Positions 44,161-52,506 of a DNA stretch of 64,000 nucleotides are shown piece by piece; the first letter of the stretch is position 1; every line of letters starts with the position of its first letter. This stretch comes from Bacteroidales bacterium (GTDB taxonomy: Bacteria > Bacteroidota > Bacteroidia > Bacteroidales > UBA10428), in NCBI GenBank assembly GCA_035299085.1, contig DATGXG010000064.1, forward strand, positions 1 through 64,000. The letters run 5' to 3'. The notes below the pieces were generated by a model. That model was given only the letters and a program-made list of their open reading frames with translations. It made no database searches and was not told the origin of the DNA. Both the position numbers and the translations under genes were made by a program.

Positions 44161-47100
44161 ATGAGTATTTACGGTAGCGCTGTAAAGAATCCGGTAACCA
44201 CCATCATGCTTTTCATGGGTGTGATTGTCTTTGGGATCTATTCGTTCATTAAACTCCCGATCGACTTCTACCCCGAGATGGAGTATCCGGCCATCATGGT
44301 ATTCACAAGTTACTCCGGCGCCAATGCTTCGGACGTCGAAAGGAATGTTTCGGAACTTATCGAAAACAGCCTGAACACGGTCACCGGTGTAAAAGAAATA
44401 ACATCCACTTCACGTGATAACGTGTCGGTTGTAACTCTTGAATTTGAATATGGAACCAGTCTTGACGGTGCAGCAAACGACGTCAGGGACGCGCTGGGTT
44501 TTGTCACCTCTACTCTTCCTGAAGGATGCCAGGATCCGATTATTTTCAAATTCAGCACGAATATGATGCCCATCCTGATGTATGCCGTTACAGCCGATGC
44601 AAGCTATGCCGGTATTAAGAATGAGCTTGAGGAAAAGATCGTAAACCCGCTGAACCGTATCGACGGAGTGGGTTCTATCAGTCTGTTGGGCGTACCCACC
44701 CGCCAGGTTATGGTGAACATTGATCCCCGCAGAATGGAGGCTTATAACCTCAGCATTGAACAAATTGGTTCTGTGCTGGCTGCAGAAAATCTGAATATGC
44801 CTTCCGGAAGTGTGGATATGGGACAAATGAGTTACCCGTTGCGTGTGCAGGGTGAGTTTGCCGAAAGCGAGCAGGTGAAGAATATCGTGCTTGGAAATTT
44901 CGGCGGCAAAACCATTCGCATGAAAGATGTGGCCACAGTATCCGATTCCCTGAAGGAATCGAATCTCGACGAAAAGGTAAACGGCCGCCAGGGTATCACC
45001 ATGATGGTGCAGAAGCAGTCGGGAGCCAATACAGTGCAGGTTGCCCGCGAAATTCAGAAACAACTTGCGCTGCTTCAAAAAACACTGCCTTCGGATATAC
45101 AGATCAGCACCATTTTCAACACCAGTGATTATATTTCCGATTCTATCAGCAACCTCACCGAAACACTGCTTTATGCATTCCTTTTCGTAGTGCTGGTTGT
45201 AATTTTCTTCCTCGGCAGGTGGAGGGCGACGTTCATTATCATTCTGACAATTCCGATTTCACTGATCTCTGCTTTCATTTATCTTGGAATTTCAGGAAAT
45301 ACGATCAACATCATTTCACTTTCCGCTCTTTCCATAGCGATTGGTATGGTGGTGGACGATGCCATTGTAGTGCTTGAAAATATTTCAAAGCATATTGAAC
45401 GGGGCAGTACGCCCAGGGAGGCTGCTATTTACGCGACAAATGAAGTATGGCTGGCTGTTATCGCTTCCACACTTACCATTATTGCCGTGTTCTTCCCGAT
45501 GACTATGGTATCGGGTATGATGGGCATTATGTTCCAGCAGTTAGGATGGATTGTGACCATCACAATCGGCGCATCGGCATTGGCAGCTATTACGCTTACA
45601 CCTATGCTTAGCTCTAAACTGCTCGTTCTTCAATCCAAGAAAAAAATTCCCGGAAAATTCAGTCATGACAGGCTTATTTTACCTCTGCTTAACAAACTGG
45701 ATGATTTTTATGTAAGAACATTACGGTGGTCACTGAAGCACAAACGAATCGTCATTCTTTCAGCTATTGCTATATTTGTATTTTCAATCATCCTGGCTGT
45801 AATGTTCCTTAAAACTGAATTCATTCCTCAGACTGACGAAGGACAGATCAGTGCGGAGATTGAACTTCAGGCCGGAACACGGGTTGACCAGACGGTTAAA
45901 ATTGCCCGGAAAATAGATGCCTTTATTAATGAAAACATTCCTGAAAAAGATCTAGTATCCACATCGGCAGGTTCTGATGACAATGCAGGTTACACTGCAT
46001 TGTTCCAGAATTCAGGTTCCAATGTCATTAATGTGACAATGGCTCTCACCAAAGCCGAAGAGAGGGAAAGGAGCGTATTTGACATTGCCGAAATATTCAG
46101 GAAATACCTGTCGACAATTCCTGAAATTGTAAAATTCAATGTCCAGACAGGTAACGGAGGGATGTCAACCTCTACCAACACTGTTGATGTGGAAATATTT
46201 GGTTATGACTTCGATAAAACCAGTGTACTGGCCAACCGAATCGCTGAAAAAGTAAAACAGGTTCCGGGAGCCCGTGAAGTGCTTGTAAGCCGTGAAAAAT
46301 CAAAACCCGAACTGCGTATCACACTTGACCAGGATAAAATGTCGGATAACGGCCTGAACACAGCCATGGTTTCAAGCATGATCCGCAACAGGATTGTAGG
46401 ATTGACGGCTTCGAAATTCCGCGAATCAGGTAATGAATATGATATCATAGTAAGGTTTGATAAAGATGCGAGGAGTTCGATCAGCGATATTGAAAACATT
46501 GGTATTCCTACTCAGAAAGGTATTGTTCGACTTGGTGAAATCGGCAAGATCCAGGAATTCTGGTCGCCTCCCAACGTGGAAAGAAAGCGCCGTGAAAGGG
46601 TTGTCACTGTTTCAGCCACACCGTATAAGGTGGCCCTTGGTGAACTGGCAACCAACATCAAGGCTGAAATTGACAAAATGGAAATTCCGGCCGGTGTAAT
46701 GGTAAATGTCGGCGGTGCCTATGAAGACCTTATGGATTCAATGAAAGACCTGGTACTGTTGTTGCTGATCAGTCTCATACTGGTATACATTGTCATGGCA
46801 TCGCAGTTTGAATCATTCAAAATGCCGCTGATCATCATGGCGTCCATTCCGTTCTCATTTACCGGGGTTATTCTGATCCTTGTGCTGACAAAGACAACAT
46901 TGAGCGTCATAGCGATGCTGGGTGCGATTATGCTGGTGGGTATCGTTGTGAAGAATGCAATTGTGCTGATCGATTTTACCAACCTGATGCGCGACAGGAA
47001 TTATGAACTCGACGAAGCCATCGTAAGGTCAGGGCGTTCACGTCTGCGCCCGGTTATCATGACAACGGCTACAACGATCCTGGGTATGCTTCCGCTTGCG

Positions 47101-47280
47101 CTGAGCACCGGACAGGGCTCCGAAATCTGGAAGCCCATGGGTATATCGGTAATCGGCGGCCTTACATTCTCCACCATGGTAACACTGGTTATTGTACCGG
47201 TTATCTACAGGGTTGTTGTCCGCAGGTCGGAGATACGCCACAAGAGAGAAACTGAAGAACTTGATTTTATGGAATCTTAA
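44161..47280 (+). CDS. RND-family efflux pump permease (HAE-1/AcrB-like)
   Basis: A 1039-residue inner-membrane proton antiporter with 12 predicted membrane segments and two periplasmic loops. Family features are PVTTIMLFMGVIVFGIYSF at the N-terminus, the SALSIAIGMVVDDAIVVLENI segment of TM4 carrying the proton-relay Asp-Asp pair, and LVGIVVKNAIVLIDF near TM10. Full length, with no frameshift. Forms a tripartite pump with the upstream adaptor and TolC. Confidence 0.96.
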   Translation: MSIYGSAVKNPVTTIMLFMGVIVFGIYSFIKLPIDFYPEMEYPAIMVFTSYSGANASDVERNVSELIENSLNTVTGVKEITSTSRDNVSVVTLEFEYGTSLDGAANDVRDALGFVTSTLPEGCQDPIIFKFSTNMMPILMYAVTADASYAGIKNELEEKIVNPLNRIDGVGSISLLGVPTRQVMVNIDPRRMEAYNLSIEQIGSVLAAENLNMPSGSVDMGQMSYPLRVQGEFAESEQVKNIVLGNFGGKTIRMKDVATVSDSLKESNLDEKVNGRQGITMMVQKQSGANTVQVAREIQKQLALLQKTLPSDIQISTIFNTSDYISDSISNLTETLLYAFLFVVLVVIFFLGRWRATFIIILTIPISLISAFIYLGISGNTINIISLSALSIAIGMVVDDAIVVLENISKHIERGSTPREAAIYATNEVWLAVIASTLTIIAVFFPMTMVSGMMGIMFQQLGWIVTITIGASALAAITLTPMLSSKLLVLQSKKKIPGKFSHDRLILPLLNKLDDFYVRTLRWSLKHKRIVILSAIAIFVFSIILAVMFLKTEFIPQTDEGQISAEIELQAGTRVDQTVKIARKIDAFINENIPEKDLVSTSAGSDDNAGYTALFQNSGSNVINVTMALTKAEERERSVFDIAEIFRKYLSTIPEIVKFNVQTGNGGMSTSTNTVDVEIFGYDFDKTSVLANRIAEKVKQVPGAREVLVSREKSKPELRITLDQDKMSDNGLNTAMVSSMIRNRIVGLTASKFRESGNEYDIIVRFDKDARSSISDIENIGIPTQKGIVRLGEIGKIQEFWSPPNVERKRRERVVTVSATPYKVALGELATNIKAEIDKMEIPAGVMVNVGGAYEDLMDSMKDLVLLLLISLILVYIVMASQFESFKMPLIIMASIPFSFTGVILILVLTKTTLSVIAMLGAIMLVGIVVKNAIVLIDFTNLMRDRNYELDEAIVRSGRSRLRPVIMTTATTILGMLPLALSTGQGSEIWKPMGISVIGGLTFSTMVTLVIVPVIYRVVVRRSEIRHKRETEELDFMES

Positions 47281-47294
47281 AAATCCCGGAAATT

Positions 47295-47588
47295 ATGAAA
47301 GCAATAATGATCATCTATAACCAGGCGCTCACCGAGAAAGTGGAGTATATGCTTGAAAAACTTAACGTACGGGGTTTTACTCAATGGCCGCTGGTTTACG
47401 GTTCGGGCAGCAATACAGGTGAACCCAGGATGGGAACCCACACATGGCCTGAAATGAATTCATCCCTTATTACAATCGTTAATGATGAAATGGTGGATGA
47501 GATTCTGGATAAGGTTAAGAAAATGGATGCCATCAACAATGAAATCGGGATCAGGGCATTCGTTTGGAACGTGGAGAAGATGGCGTAG
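47295..47588 (+). CDS. PG0541-like transporter-associated small protein
   Basis: A 97-residue ferredoxin-like, P-II-resembling protein starting MKAIMIIYNQALTEKVEYML, the type found after RND pump genes in Bacteroidota and annotated as PG0541 family transporter-associated protein. Starts 14 nt after the pump stop, so it is the last gene of the efflux operon. Biochemical role unknown; a sensory or pump-modulating function is suggested only by fold and position. Confidence 0.75.
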   Translation: MKAIMIIYNQALTEKVEYMLEKLNVRGFTQWPLVYGSGSNTGEPRMGTHTWPEMNSSLITIVNDEMVDEILDKVKKMDAINNEIGIRAFVWNVEKMA

Positions 47589-47596
47589 GAAAAGCG

Positions 47597-47650
47597 CGTC
47601 ATTGCGAGCCCCGGTTCCTCCGGGGCGAAGCAATCTGCCCACACAGGCAG
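47597..47650 (+). repeat. REP-like element copy 4 (short variant)
   Basis: Same ends as other copies (CGTCATTGCGAG and GCGAAGCAATCTGCCC), but the centre is replaced by the hairpin CCCCGG-TTCCT-CCGGGG, giving a 54-nt element. It lies 8 nt after the stop of the PG0541-like gene. Confidence 0.7.
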
Positions 47651-47670
47651 AGCCTCCCCAGAAAATTATT

Positions 47671-47704
47671 AATCAGCCCGGGTTTTACCGGGCTGATTTC
47701 TTTT
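47671..47704 (+). terminator. Terminator of the efflux operon
   Basis: AATCAGCCCG (47671-47680) pairs with CGGGCTGATT (47689-47698), followed by TCTTTTCC. It sits between two oppositely oriented REP-like copies. The gap 47589-47938 contains these elements and a GGATAC-type phrase, but no gene. Confidence 0.7.
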
Positions 47705-47739
47705 CCTGAGCCCAACGGCTGATGCACTTTACAATGTCC

Positions 47740-47814
47740 TGCCTGTGCGGGCAGATTGCTTCGTCGCTTAATATTCTGCAATAACCATAAAGCTTCATGC
47801 TCCTCGCAATGACG
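47740..47814 (-). repeat. REP-like element copy 5 (inverted)
   Basis: Minus-strand copy bounded by TGCCTGTGCGGGCAGATTGC and CTCCTCGCAATGACG in plus-strand reading. Forms a facing pair with copy 4 around the terminator. Confidence 0.75.
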
Positions 47815-47938
47815 CGCTTTTGCATCCAGTATCCATTCCCTCCAGCATCTTTCTTTATTTATACTCCTTCTAAATTTTTGCCGCCCGTTGTGCCGTAATT
47901 CATTTCGGCTTAAATTTATCCCTTACAAGCTGAAAACC

Positions 47939-48637
47939 ATGAATATTGAAGCCTATTTTAAGGTAACGTACGGACTGTATGTGGTGAGCACGGCTGCGGA
48001 TAATAAGAAGAACGGCTATATTTCAAATACCGTTTTCCAGGTTACTGCCGAGCCTGCCCGTTTTGCCATCGCATGCAGTAAGAATAATCTTACAGCCGAT
48101 CTGATCAGTAAAAGCAAAACATTTGCAGTATCCGTATTGCAAAAGGATACCCGACCCGAAATAATCGGTACATTCGGTTATAAATCGGGCCGCGACATTG
48201 ACAAATTCAATGCATTTAAGCATATAACAGGTAAAACCGGATCCCCGATACTGCTTGAAGATACGCTTGCCTGGTTTGAATGTGAGCTTGATCAGACCAT
48301 CGACACCGGTTCACATGTGCTTTTCATCGGAAACGTGGTGGACGGCGATCTGATAAACCCCACGGGAGAACCGCTCACATATGCCTATTACAGGGAAGTG
48401 AAAAAGGGAAAGGCACCTAAAAATGCTCCTACTTTCATTGATCCTGAAAAACTGAAGAAACAGACTCCTTTGTACGAGAAATATTACTGTACCGCCTGTG
48501 GGTATATCTATGACCCTGCTGTTGGAGATCCTGAAAACGGCATACCGCCGGGGACCAAATTCGAGGACCTGGCCGACACATGGATATGCCCTGTATGCGG
48601 AACACCAAAGGAGGATTTTGCGAAGAAGGAAGAGTGA
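47939..48637 (+). CDS. Flavin reductase-rubredoxin fusion (high-molecular-weight rubredoxin)
   Basis: A 232-residue electron carrier. Residues about 1-165 form a flavin-reductase-like FMN domain (YGLYVVSTAADNKKNGYISN, FAVSVLQKD). Residues about 180-230 are a rubredoxin with both cysteine pairs, YYCTACGYIY and WICPVCGTP. Such proteins pass NAD(P)H electrons to flavodiiron proteins or rubrerythrins in anaerobes. The ATG at 47939 is chosen over an in-frame TTG at 47888 because the domain begins right after it. Rubrerythrin follows 299 nt downstream. Confidence 0.9.
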   Translation: MNIEAYFKVTYGLYVVSTAADNKKNGYISNTVFQVTAEPARFAIACSKNNLTADLISKSKTFAVSVLQKDTRPEIIGTFGYKSGRDIDKFNAFKHITGKTGSPILLEDTLAWFECELDQTIDTGSHVLFIGNVVDGDLINPTGEPLTYAYYREVKKGKAPKNAPTFIDPEKLKKQTPLYEKYYCTACGYIYDPAVGDPENGIPPGTKFEDLADTWICPVCGTPKEDFAKKEE

Positions 48638-48713
48638 CGTCATTGCGAGGAGCGTGAATAAGCTTCATTAACAAGAATGTAAATGCGACGAAGCAATCTG
48701 CCCGAACAGGCAG
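48638..48713 (+). repeat. REP-like element copy 6
   Basis: Begins at the base immediately after the stop codon of the rubredoxin fusion gene, with ends CGTCATTGCGAGGAGCGTGA and GCGACGAAGCAATCTGCCC. The rest of the 298-nt gap holds a GGATACTGG phrase, CTGGAGTC repeats and the 35-nt dispersed repeat. Confidence 0.75.
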
Positions 48714-48862
48714 AGCCATACAAAGAGATGCCGGATACTGGATATTGGATCCTGGATCCCGGATGACCCTGGAGTCCCTGGAGTCCCTAAGGTCCCTGAA
48801 ATAACATCGAACATGGAACACCGATTTACCATTTAAGAAGTTTTACTAACAGACTACAGAAT

Positions 48863-48897
48863 AACAAAAACACCGAACAAGGAACACCGATTTAAGA
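48863..48897. repeat. 35-nt dispersed repeat, copy 2
   Basis: Identical over 35 nt to 40149-40183. A partial, diverged copy (CATGGAACACCGATTTA) is at 48803-48828. It ends 38 nt before the rubrerythrin ATG and therefore lies in its leader. Confidence 0.7.
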
Positions 48898-48935
48898 ATT
48901 AAGAAGTAGCAAATAACATTTAAATTAATATAATC

Positions 48936-49514
48936 ATGGAAAAAAGTCTCAAAGGAACAAAGACAGAACAGAACCTGCTGAAAGCATTTGCAGGTGAATC
49001 ACAGGCCCGTAACCGCTATGAATTTTTTGCTTCCCAGGCAAAAAAAGAAGGTTATGAACAGATTGCTGCCATTTTCATGGAAACAGCTACACATGAAAAA
49101 TCACATGCAAAACGGTTTTTCAGTTTTCTCCAGGGTGGCGTTGTTGAAATCAATGCCGGGTATCCTGCCGGTGTAATAGGAACAACAAAAGAAAATCTTA
49201 AAGCGGCCGCTGAAGGCGAAAATGAAGAATGGACCAAGCTCTATCCGATGTTTGCAGAAATTGCAAAAGAGGAGGGATTTCCTGAAGTGGCCACTGCTTT
49301 CAAACTGATTGCAAAAGTTGAAGCCGAACATGAACGCCGCTATATGAAACTCCTGCAGAATATCTCCGAAGATATGGTGTTCATGAAAAAAGGCAAAGTA
49401 ATGTGGAAATGCCTGAACTGCGGCTATGTATACGAATCGGAAAAGGCCATGGAAACATGCCCTGTTTGCCATCACCCGAAAGCTTTCATGCAACTCCTCG
49501 AAGAGAATTATTAA
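48936..49514 (+). CDS. rbr: Rubrerythrin
   Basis: A 192-residue peroxide-detoxifying diiron protein of anaerobes. The four-helix domain contains the ligand motifs AGESQARNRYEFF, ETATHEKSHAKRFF and KVEAEHERRY; the C-terminal rubredoxin-like domain carries WKCLNCGYVY and CPVCHHPKAF. Length and domain order are standard. Electrons may come from the adjacent flavin reductase-rubredoxin. A terminator follows 17 nt after the stop. Confidence 0.96.
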   Translation: MEKSLKGTKTEQNLLKAFAGESQARNRYEFFASQAKKEGYEQIAAIFMETATHEKSHAKRFFSFLQGGVVEINAGYPAGVIGTTKENLKAAAEGENEEWTKLYPMFAEIAKEEGFPEVATAFKLIAKVEAEHERRYMKLLQNISEDMVFMKKGKVMWKCLNCGYVYESEKAMETCPVCHHPKAFMQLLEENY

Positions 49515-49530
49515 TGGTTTAACAGAAAAA

Positions 49531-49556
49531 GGCCCGGCAGAAACCGGGCCTTTTTT
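49531..49556. terminator. Terminator shared by rubrerythrin and the convergent GH115 gene
   Basis: GGCCCGG (49531-49537) and CCGGGCC (49544-49550) with loop CAGAAA, followed by TTTTTT on the plus strand and preceded by AAAAA, so it works in both directions. Its T-run overlaps the GH115 stop codon (49555-49557). Confidence 0.85.
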
Positions 49557-52494
49557 ATTGTTTATATTGATAAAAGCTTTCAGGCGGCCCCAGGTAACTC
49601 TGCTTTACTCCGCCCATATTCACAACAATTTTCTGTATCACAACACCGGGATCAACCATGCGGATTTTCAGCGTATGATAGCCGGCATTACCGGTCTGGT
49701 GCTTGGAATGTGTAATCCTGTAATTATCGCTCACAGTCTGCTCCCATTCACGGTTTCCATTCCGGGCATCAAAATCAGCAGGGACAGCCGTTATAATTTG
49801 TGGCTCCTCATCATCAAAAGAAATCGCATACCTGAGAGGCTTTCCGGGAAGGAAATTCAGTGTGGGTGCCAGGTACACAATAACTTCTGCCTGACCCTTG
49901 CTGAATAAATACATGGGATATTCAAGACAAGGGGCATTTTTATCGTGTGTCAGTTCAGGAATATCAACGCCTGACGTTGCCCTCATCCCTGATAAAGTAT
50001 GGCCGAAATCCTGGATTTCAAGCCACCTGTTTTCACCAAGATCTGATTTTTTTGAGTAATGCGCCGCCTCAACCGATACATAACCGTTGTTTTCAACGAA
50101 CCCGTTGAGTTCTTTAACTGAAGGATAAGAAGGATTGAATGCAGAAACAGCAATAATTACACTTTTACCGTTTCCTGAAACTGATATATTGCCCTTATTC
50201 ATGCCTTTCTGAAGCATGTCATAATTGATGTTCACCCTGATCCGGCAATCCTTATCCACCGTTCCACTGTCCTGCGACAACCTGATCCAGGGATCACATA
50301 TAATCCTGTAAGGGAAAGGAGAACCACCCTTGTTGAAAATTTCAAAATAGCTGTCTTTTCGGGTATATATATCAAACACAGGTAGTGAAGCGCTGTCTGC
50401 AGCACCAGGCCATACATCTTCACTGCCGTCGATTGCAATTCCCATATCAGCGGCCACCGGAACATCAATATTTTTCAGTTGCAGATGCTGAAGACTGTTT
50501 ACAGGGGGATCGCGCCACGACATATAGCCCAGATGCGGCTGGTCCATGAAATGATCCCATTTACCACCGGCCAGCCTGCGGTTGAAATAGCCCATCAGGC
50601 TTGTATCGGCTTCAAAAAGCGACTGAACTTCAGCGGCCCAGTCGTTTGTGCTGGCTCTCTGCTGACGTGAATATAAATTGTTCCTTGATGCTGCCAGGTA
50701 AAGCTCATTCACCAGTGCACTTGCTTTGGCAGGGAAAAGGACCAGCTGATAGTAGGCGTCCCGTTTTTCGAGCGGTAGTTTGTTGTATATCTCTTCTGCC
50801 TTTACGGCTATTCGGTTATAGTCGGTTACAACACCTTCCGCTTCCCTGTAATTTATAAGGCTATATGTGGAAGGTGACAATAACTCAGGCTTGCGGCGAC
50901 CGTTAAAACGCGTATATTGAGCCAGGATGTCTGCCGTTTCATCAGCATGCAATTCACCGAATTGCTGAACCGACCATGTTCTGAGATATTCCCGGATGTT
51001 GTCGTTTTTCAGGCTGTCGCCATACCATGCCAGGTCGAGAAAGTACTGAATGGGCAGACTGTATGCCTTGAAATGACCCGCATTCACAATCCATACCCTG
51101 TCGGCGCCATACTGACGCGCAAAAGTCATCTGGTCCCATATTTTTGGGAGAGTGTTTGTGTTAATCCACTGGTAACTCCGTGGCCCGCCATGGTAATCGA
51201 AATGATAATATATTCCTGCGCCTCCGGGACGGCTTCTTTCCTCAGCAGATGGTACGCGTCGAATATTACCCCAGTTATCCTCGGCCCATAACAATGTCAC
51301 ATCGTCGGGCACGCGCATACCGGCCCTGAAGTATTCAAGCACTTCCTTATAAAGGCACCACACCTGGGGGATGTTTTTAACGTCGGTCTGCATTACATCT
51401 GCAAGCATTTTACGTTGCACATCCACTATGCCTTCCAGCATAGTCATGTTTGCGGAAGGACCTCCGGGCGCCATCTCGGTATCATCGGCACCGCGTAAAC
51501 CAATAGTTATAAGGCTTTCATAATTCTTATTCCGATTAATCCCGTCACGCCAGAACTGTTGAAGCACTTCAGGATGTTTTGCGTAATTCCAGCTACCCAG
51601 TGTTTGCTTGTATCTCCTGTCCCACTCTTTTTGAGCCCTAAGCATAGGTTCCTGGTGCGATGTGCCCATCACAATTCCATACTCGTCGGCCAGCCGGGGA
51701 TTTTCAGGATCATCTTCATTAAAAGCATTATTCCACATAGCAGGCCACAAATAATTGCCTTTCAGTCGAAGAAGCAGCTCGAAAATTTTAGTATAAAACT
51801 CGTGGTTGTAATTGGCAATACCTTCAGGAACGGGAGGGTTTTCAGAAGGTTTTACGGTTCCGAATTTGGTTGTGATCCAGCGAGTCAGATCGGGATGTTC
51901 ATCATTCAGGAAGATTCCCCTGTACTTCACTGCTGGTGGTCCGACAACATAGGAATCGCTGCTGACCAAAAGGGCATCCCTGTGCATTACCGGAACATCA
52001 TCCCACCAGTACCAGGGTGACACCCCGATGCCGGCTGAAAGCTCATAGATGCCATAGATTGTTCCCCGTTTATCACTGCCTGCAATAACAAGCGCTTCCC
52101 TGACTCCTTTCCATGGTTTCTGGACAACAGCAATGCAGAAAGTTTCCCATTGACCTTTAACCCGTATGACATCAAGTTTTCCGTTTTTGATCAGATCATC
52201 AATCAGCGGACATTTCCCGATTGTTCCGGCAACAACTACATATTTGCCGGTGGGAGCGCCTTGTATGAAGGAGGGACTGACACCGGTCACCTTTTCAATG
52301 TCAACCTGCAGATCTTTGAAGGCCCGCAACACACCGGGGAAATCCTCACTGCTGGCAACCAGTGAAGCAGCTTTGCCCTTCAGAAAAAGCGGGAAGCCCT
52401 CTCCGCCGGAACTTACAGTAAGGGATGAAGCCTGTGAAGTTATCACCAGGCATAACCATCCCAGACCAATAAGAATGACCGACCGAATTTTCAT
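49555..52494 (-). CDS. Glycoside hydrolase family 115 (xylan alpha-1,2-glucuronidase)
   Basis: A 979-residue secreted enzyme with signal peptide (MKIRSVILIGLGWLCLVITSQASS). It matches GH115 along its length: YGIYELSAGIGVSPWYWWDDV, KYRGIFLNDEHPDL, YLWPAMWNNAFNEDDPENP, VTLLWAEDNWGNIRR and VWIVNAGHFKAYSLPIQYFLD are typical. Removes (4-O-methyl)glucuronate from xylan. It is the last gene of the operon MFS-GH3-GH115, and the neighbouring SDR and ManD genes would handle the released glucuronate. Confidence 0.93.
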   Translation of the reverse strand: MKIRSVILIGLGWLCLVITSQASSLTVSSGGEGFPLFLKGKAASLVASSEDFPGVLRAFKDLQVDIEKVTGVSPSFIQGAPTGKYVVVAGTIGKCPLIDDLIKNGKLDVIRVKGQWETFCIAVVQKPWKGVREALVIAGSDKRGTIYGIYELSAGIGVSPWYWWDDVPVMHRDALLVSSDSYVVGPPAVKYRGIFLNDEHPDLTRWITTKFGTVKPSENPPVPEGIANYNHEFYTKIFELLLRLKGNYLWPAMWNNAFNEDDPENPRLADEYGIVMGTSHQEPMLRAQKEWDRRYKQTLGSWNYAKHPEVLQQFWRDGINRNKNYESLITIGLRGADDTEMAPGGPSANMTMLEGIVDVQRKMLADVMQTDVKNIPQVWCLYKEVLEYFRAGMRVPDDVTLLWAEDNWGNIRRVPSAEERSRPGGAGIYYHFDYHGGPRSYQWINTNTLPKIWDQMTFARQYGADRVWIVNAGHFKAYSLPIQYFLDLAWYGDSLKNDNIREYLRTWSVQQFGELHADETADILAQYTRFNGRRKPELLSPSTYSLINYREAEGVVTDYNRIAVKAEEIYNKLPLEKRDAYYQLVLFPAKASALVNELYLAASRNNLYSRQQRASTNDWAAEVQSLFEADTSLMGYFNRRLAGGKWDHFMDQPHLGYMSWRDPPVNSLQHLQLKNIDVPVAADMGIAIDGSEDVWPGAADSASLPVFDIYTRKDSYFEIFNKGGSPFPYRIICDPWIRLSQDSGTVDKDCRIRVNINYDMLQKGMNKGNISVSGNGKSVIIAVSAFNPSYPSVKELNGFVENNGYVSVEAAHYSKKSDLGENRWLEIQDFGHTLSGMRATSGVDIPELTHDKNAPCLEYPMYLFSKGQAEVIVYLAPTLNFLPGKPLRYAISFDDEEPQIITAVPADFDARNGNREWEQTVSDNYRITHSKHQTGNAGYHTLKIRMVDPGVVIQKIVVNMGGVKQSYLGPPESFYQYKQ

Positions 52495-52506
52495 AAGCCG
52501 GTGGAT

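Noticed and set aside
44410..45078. Long open frame of 222 codons antisense to the RND pump gene
   Set aside because: Histidine-rich translation with no family features, wholly within a well-supported gene on the other strand.
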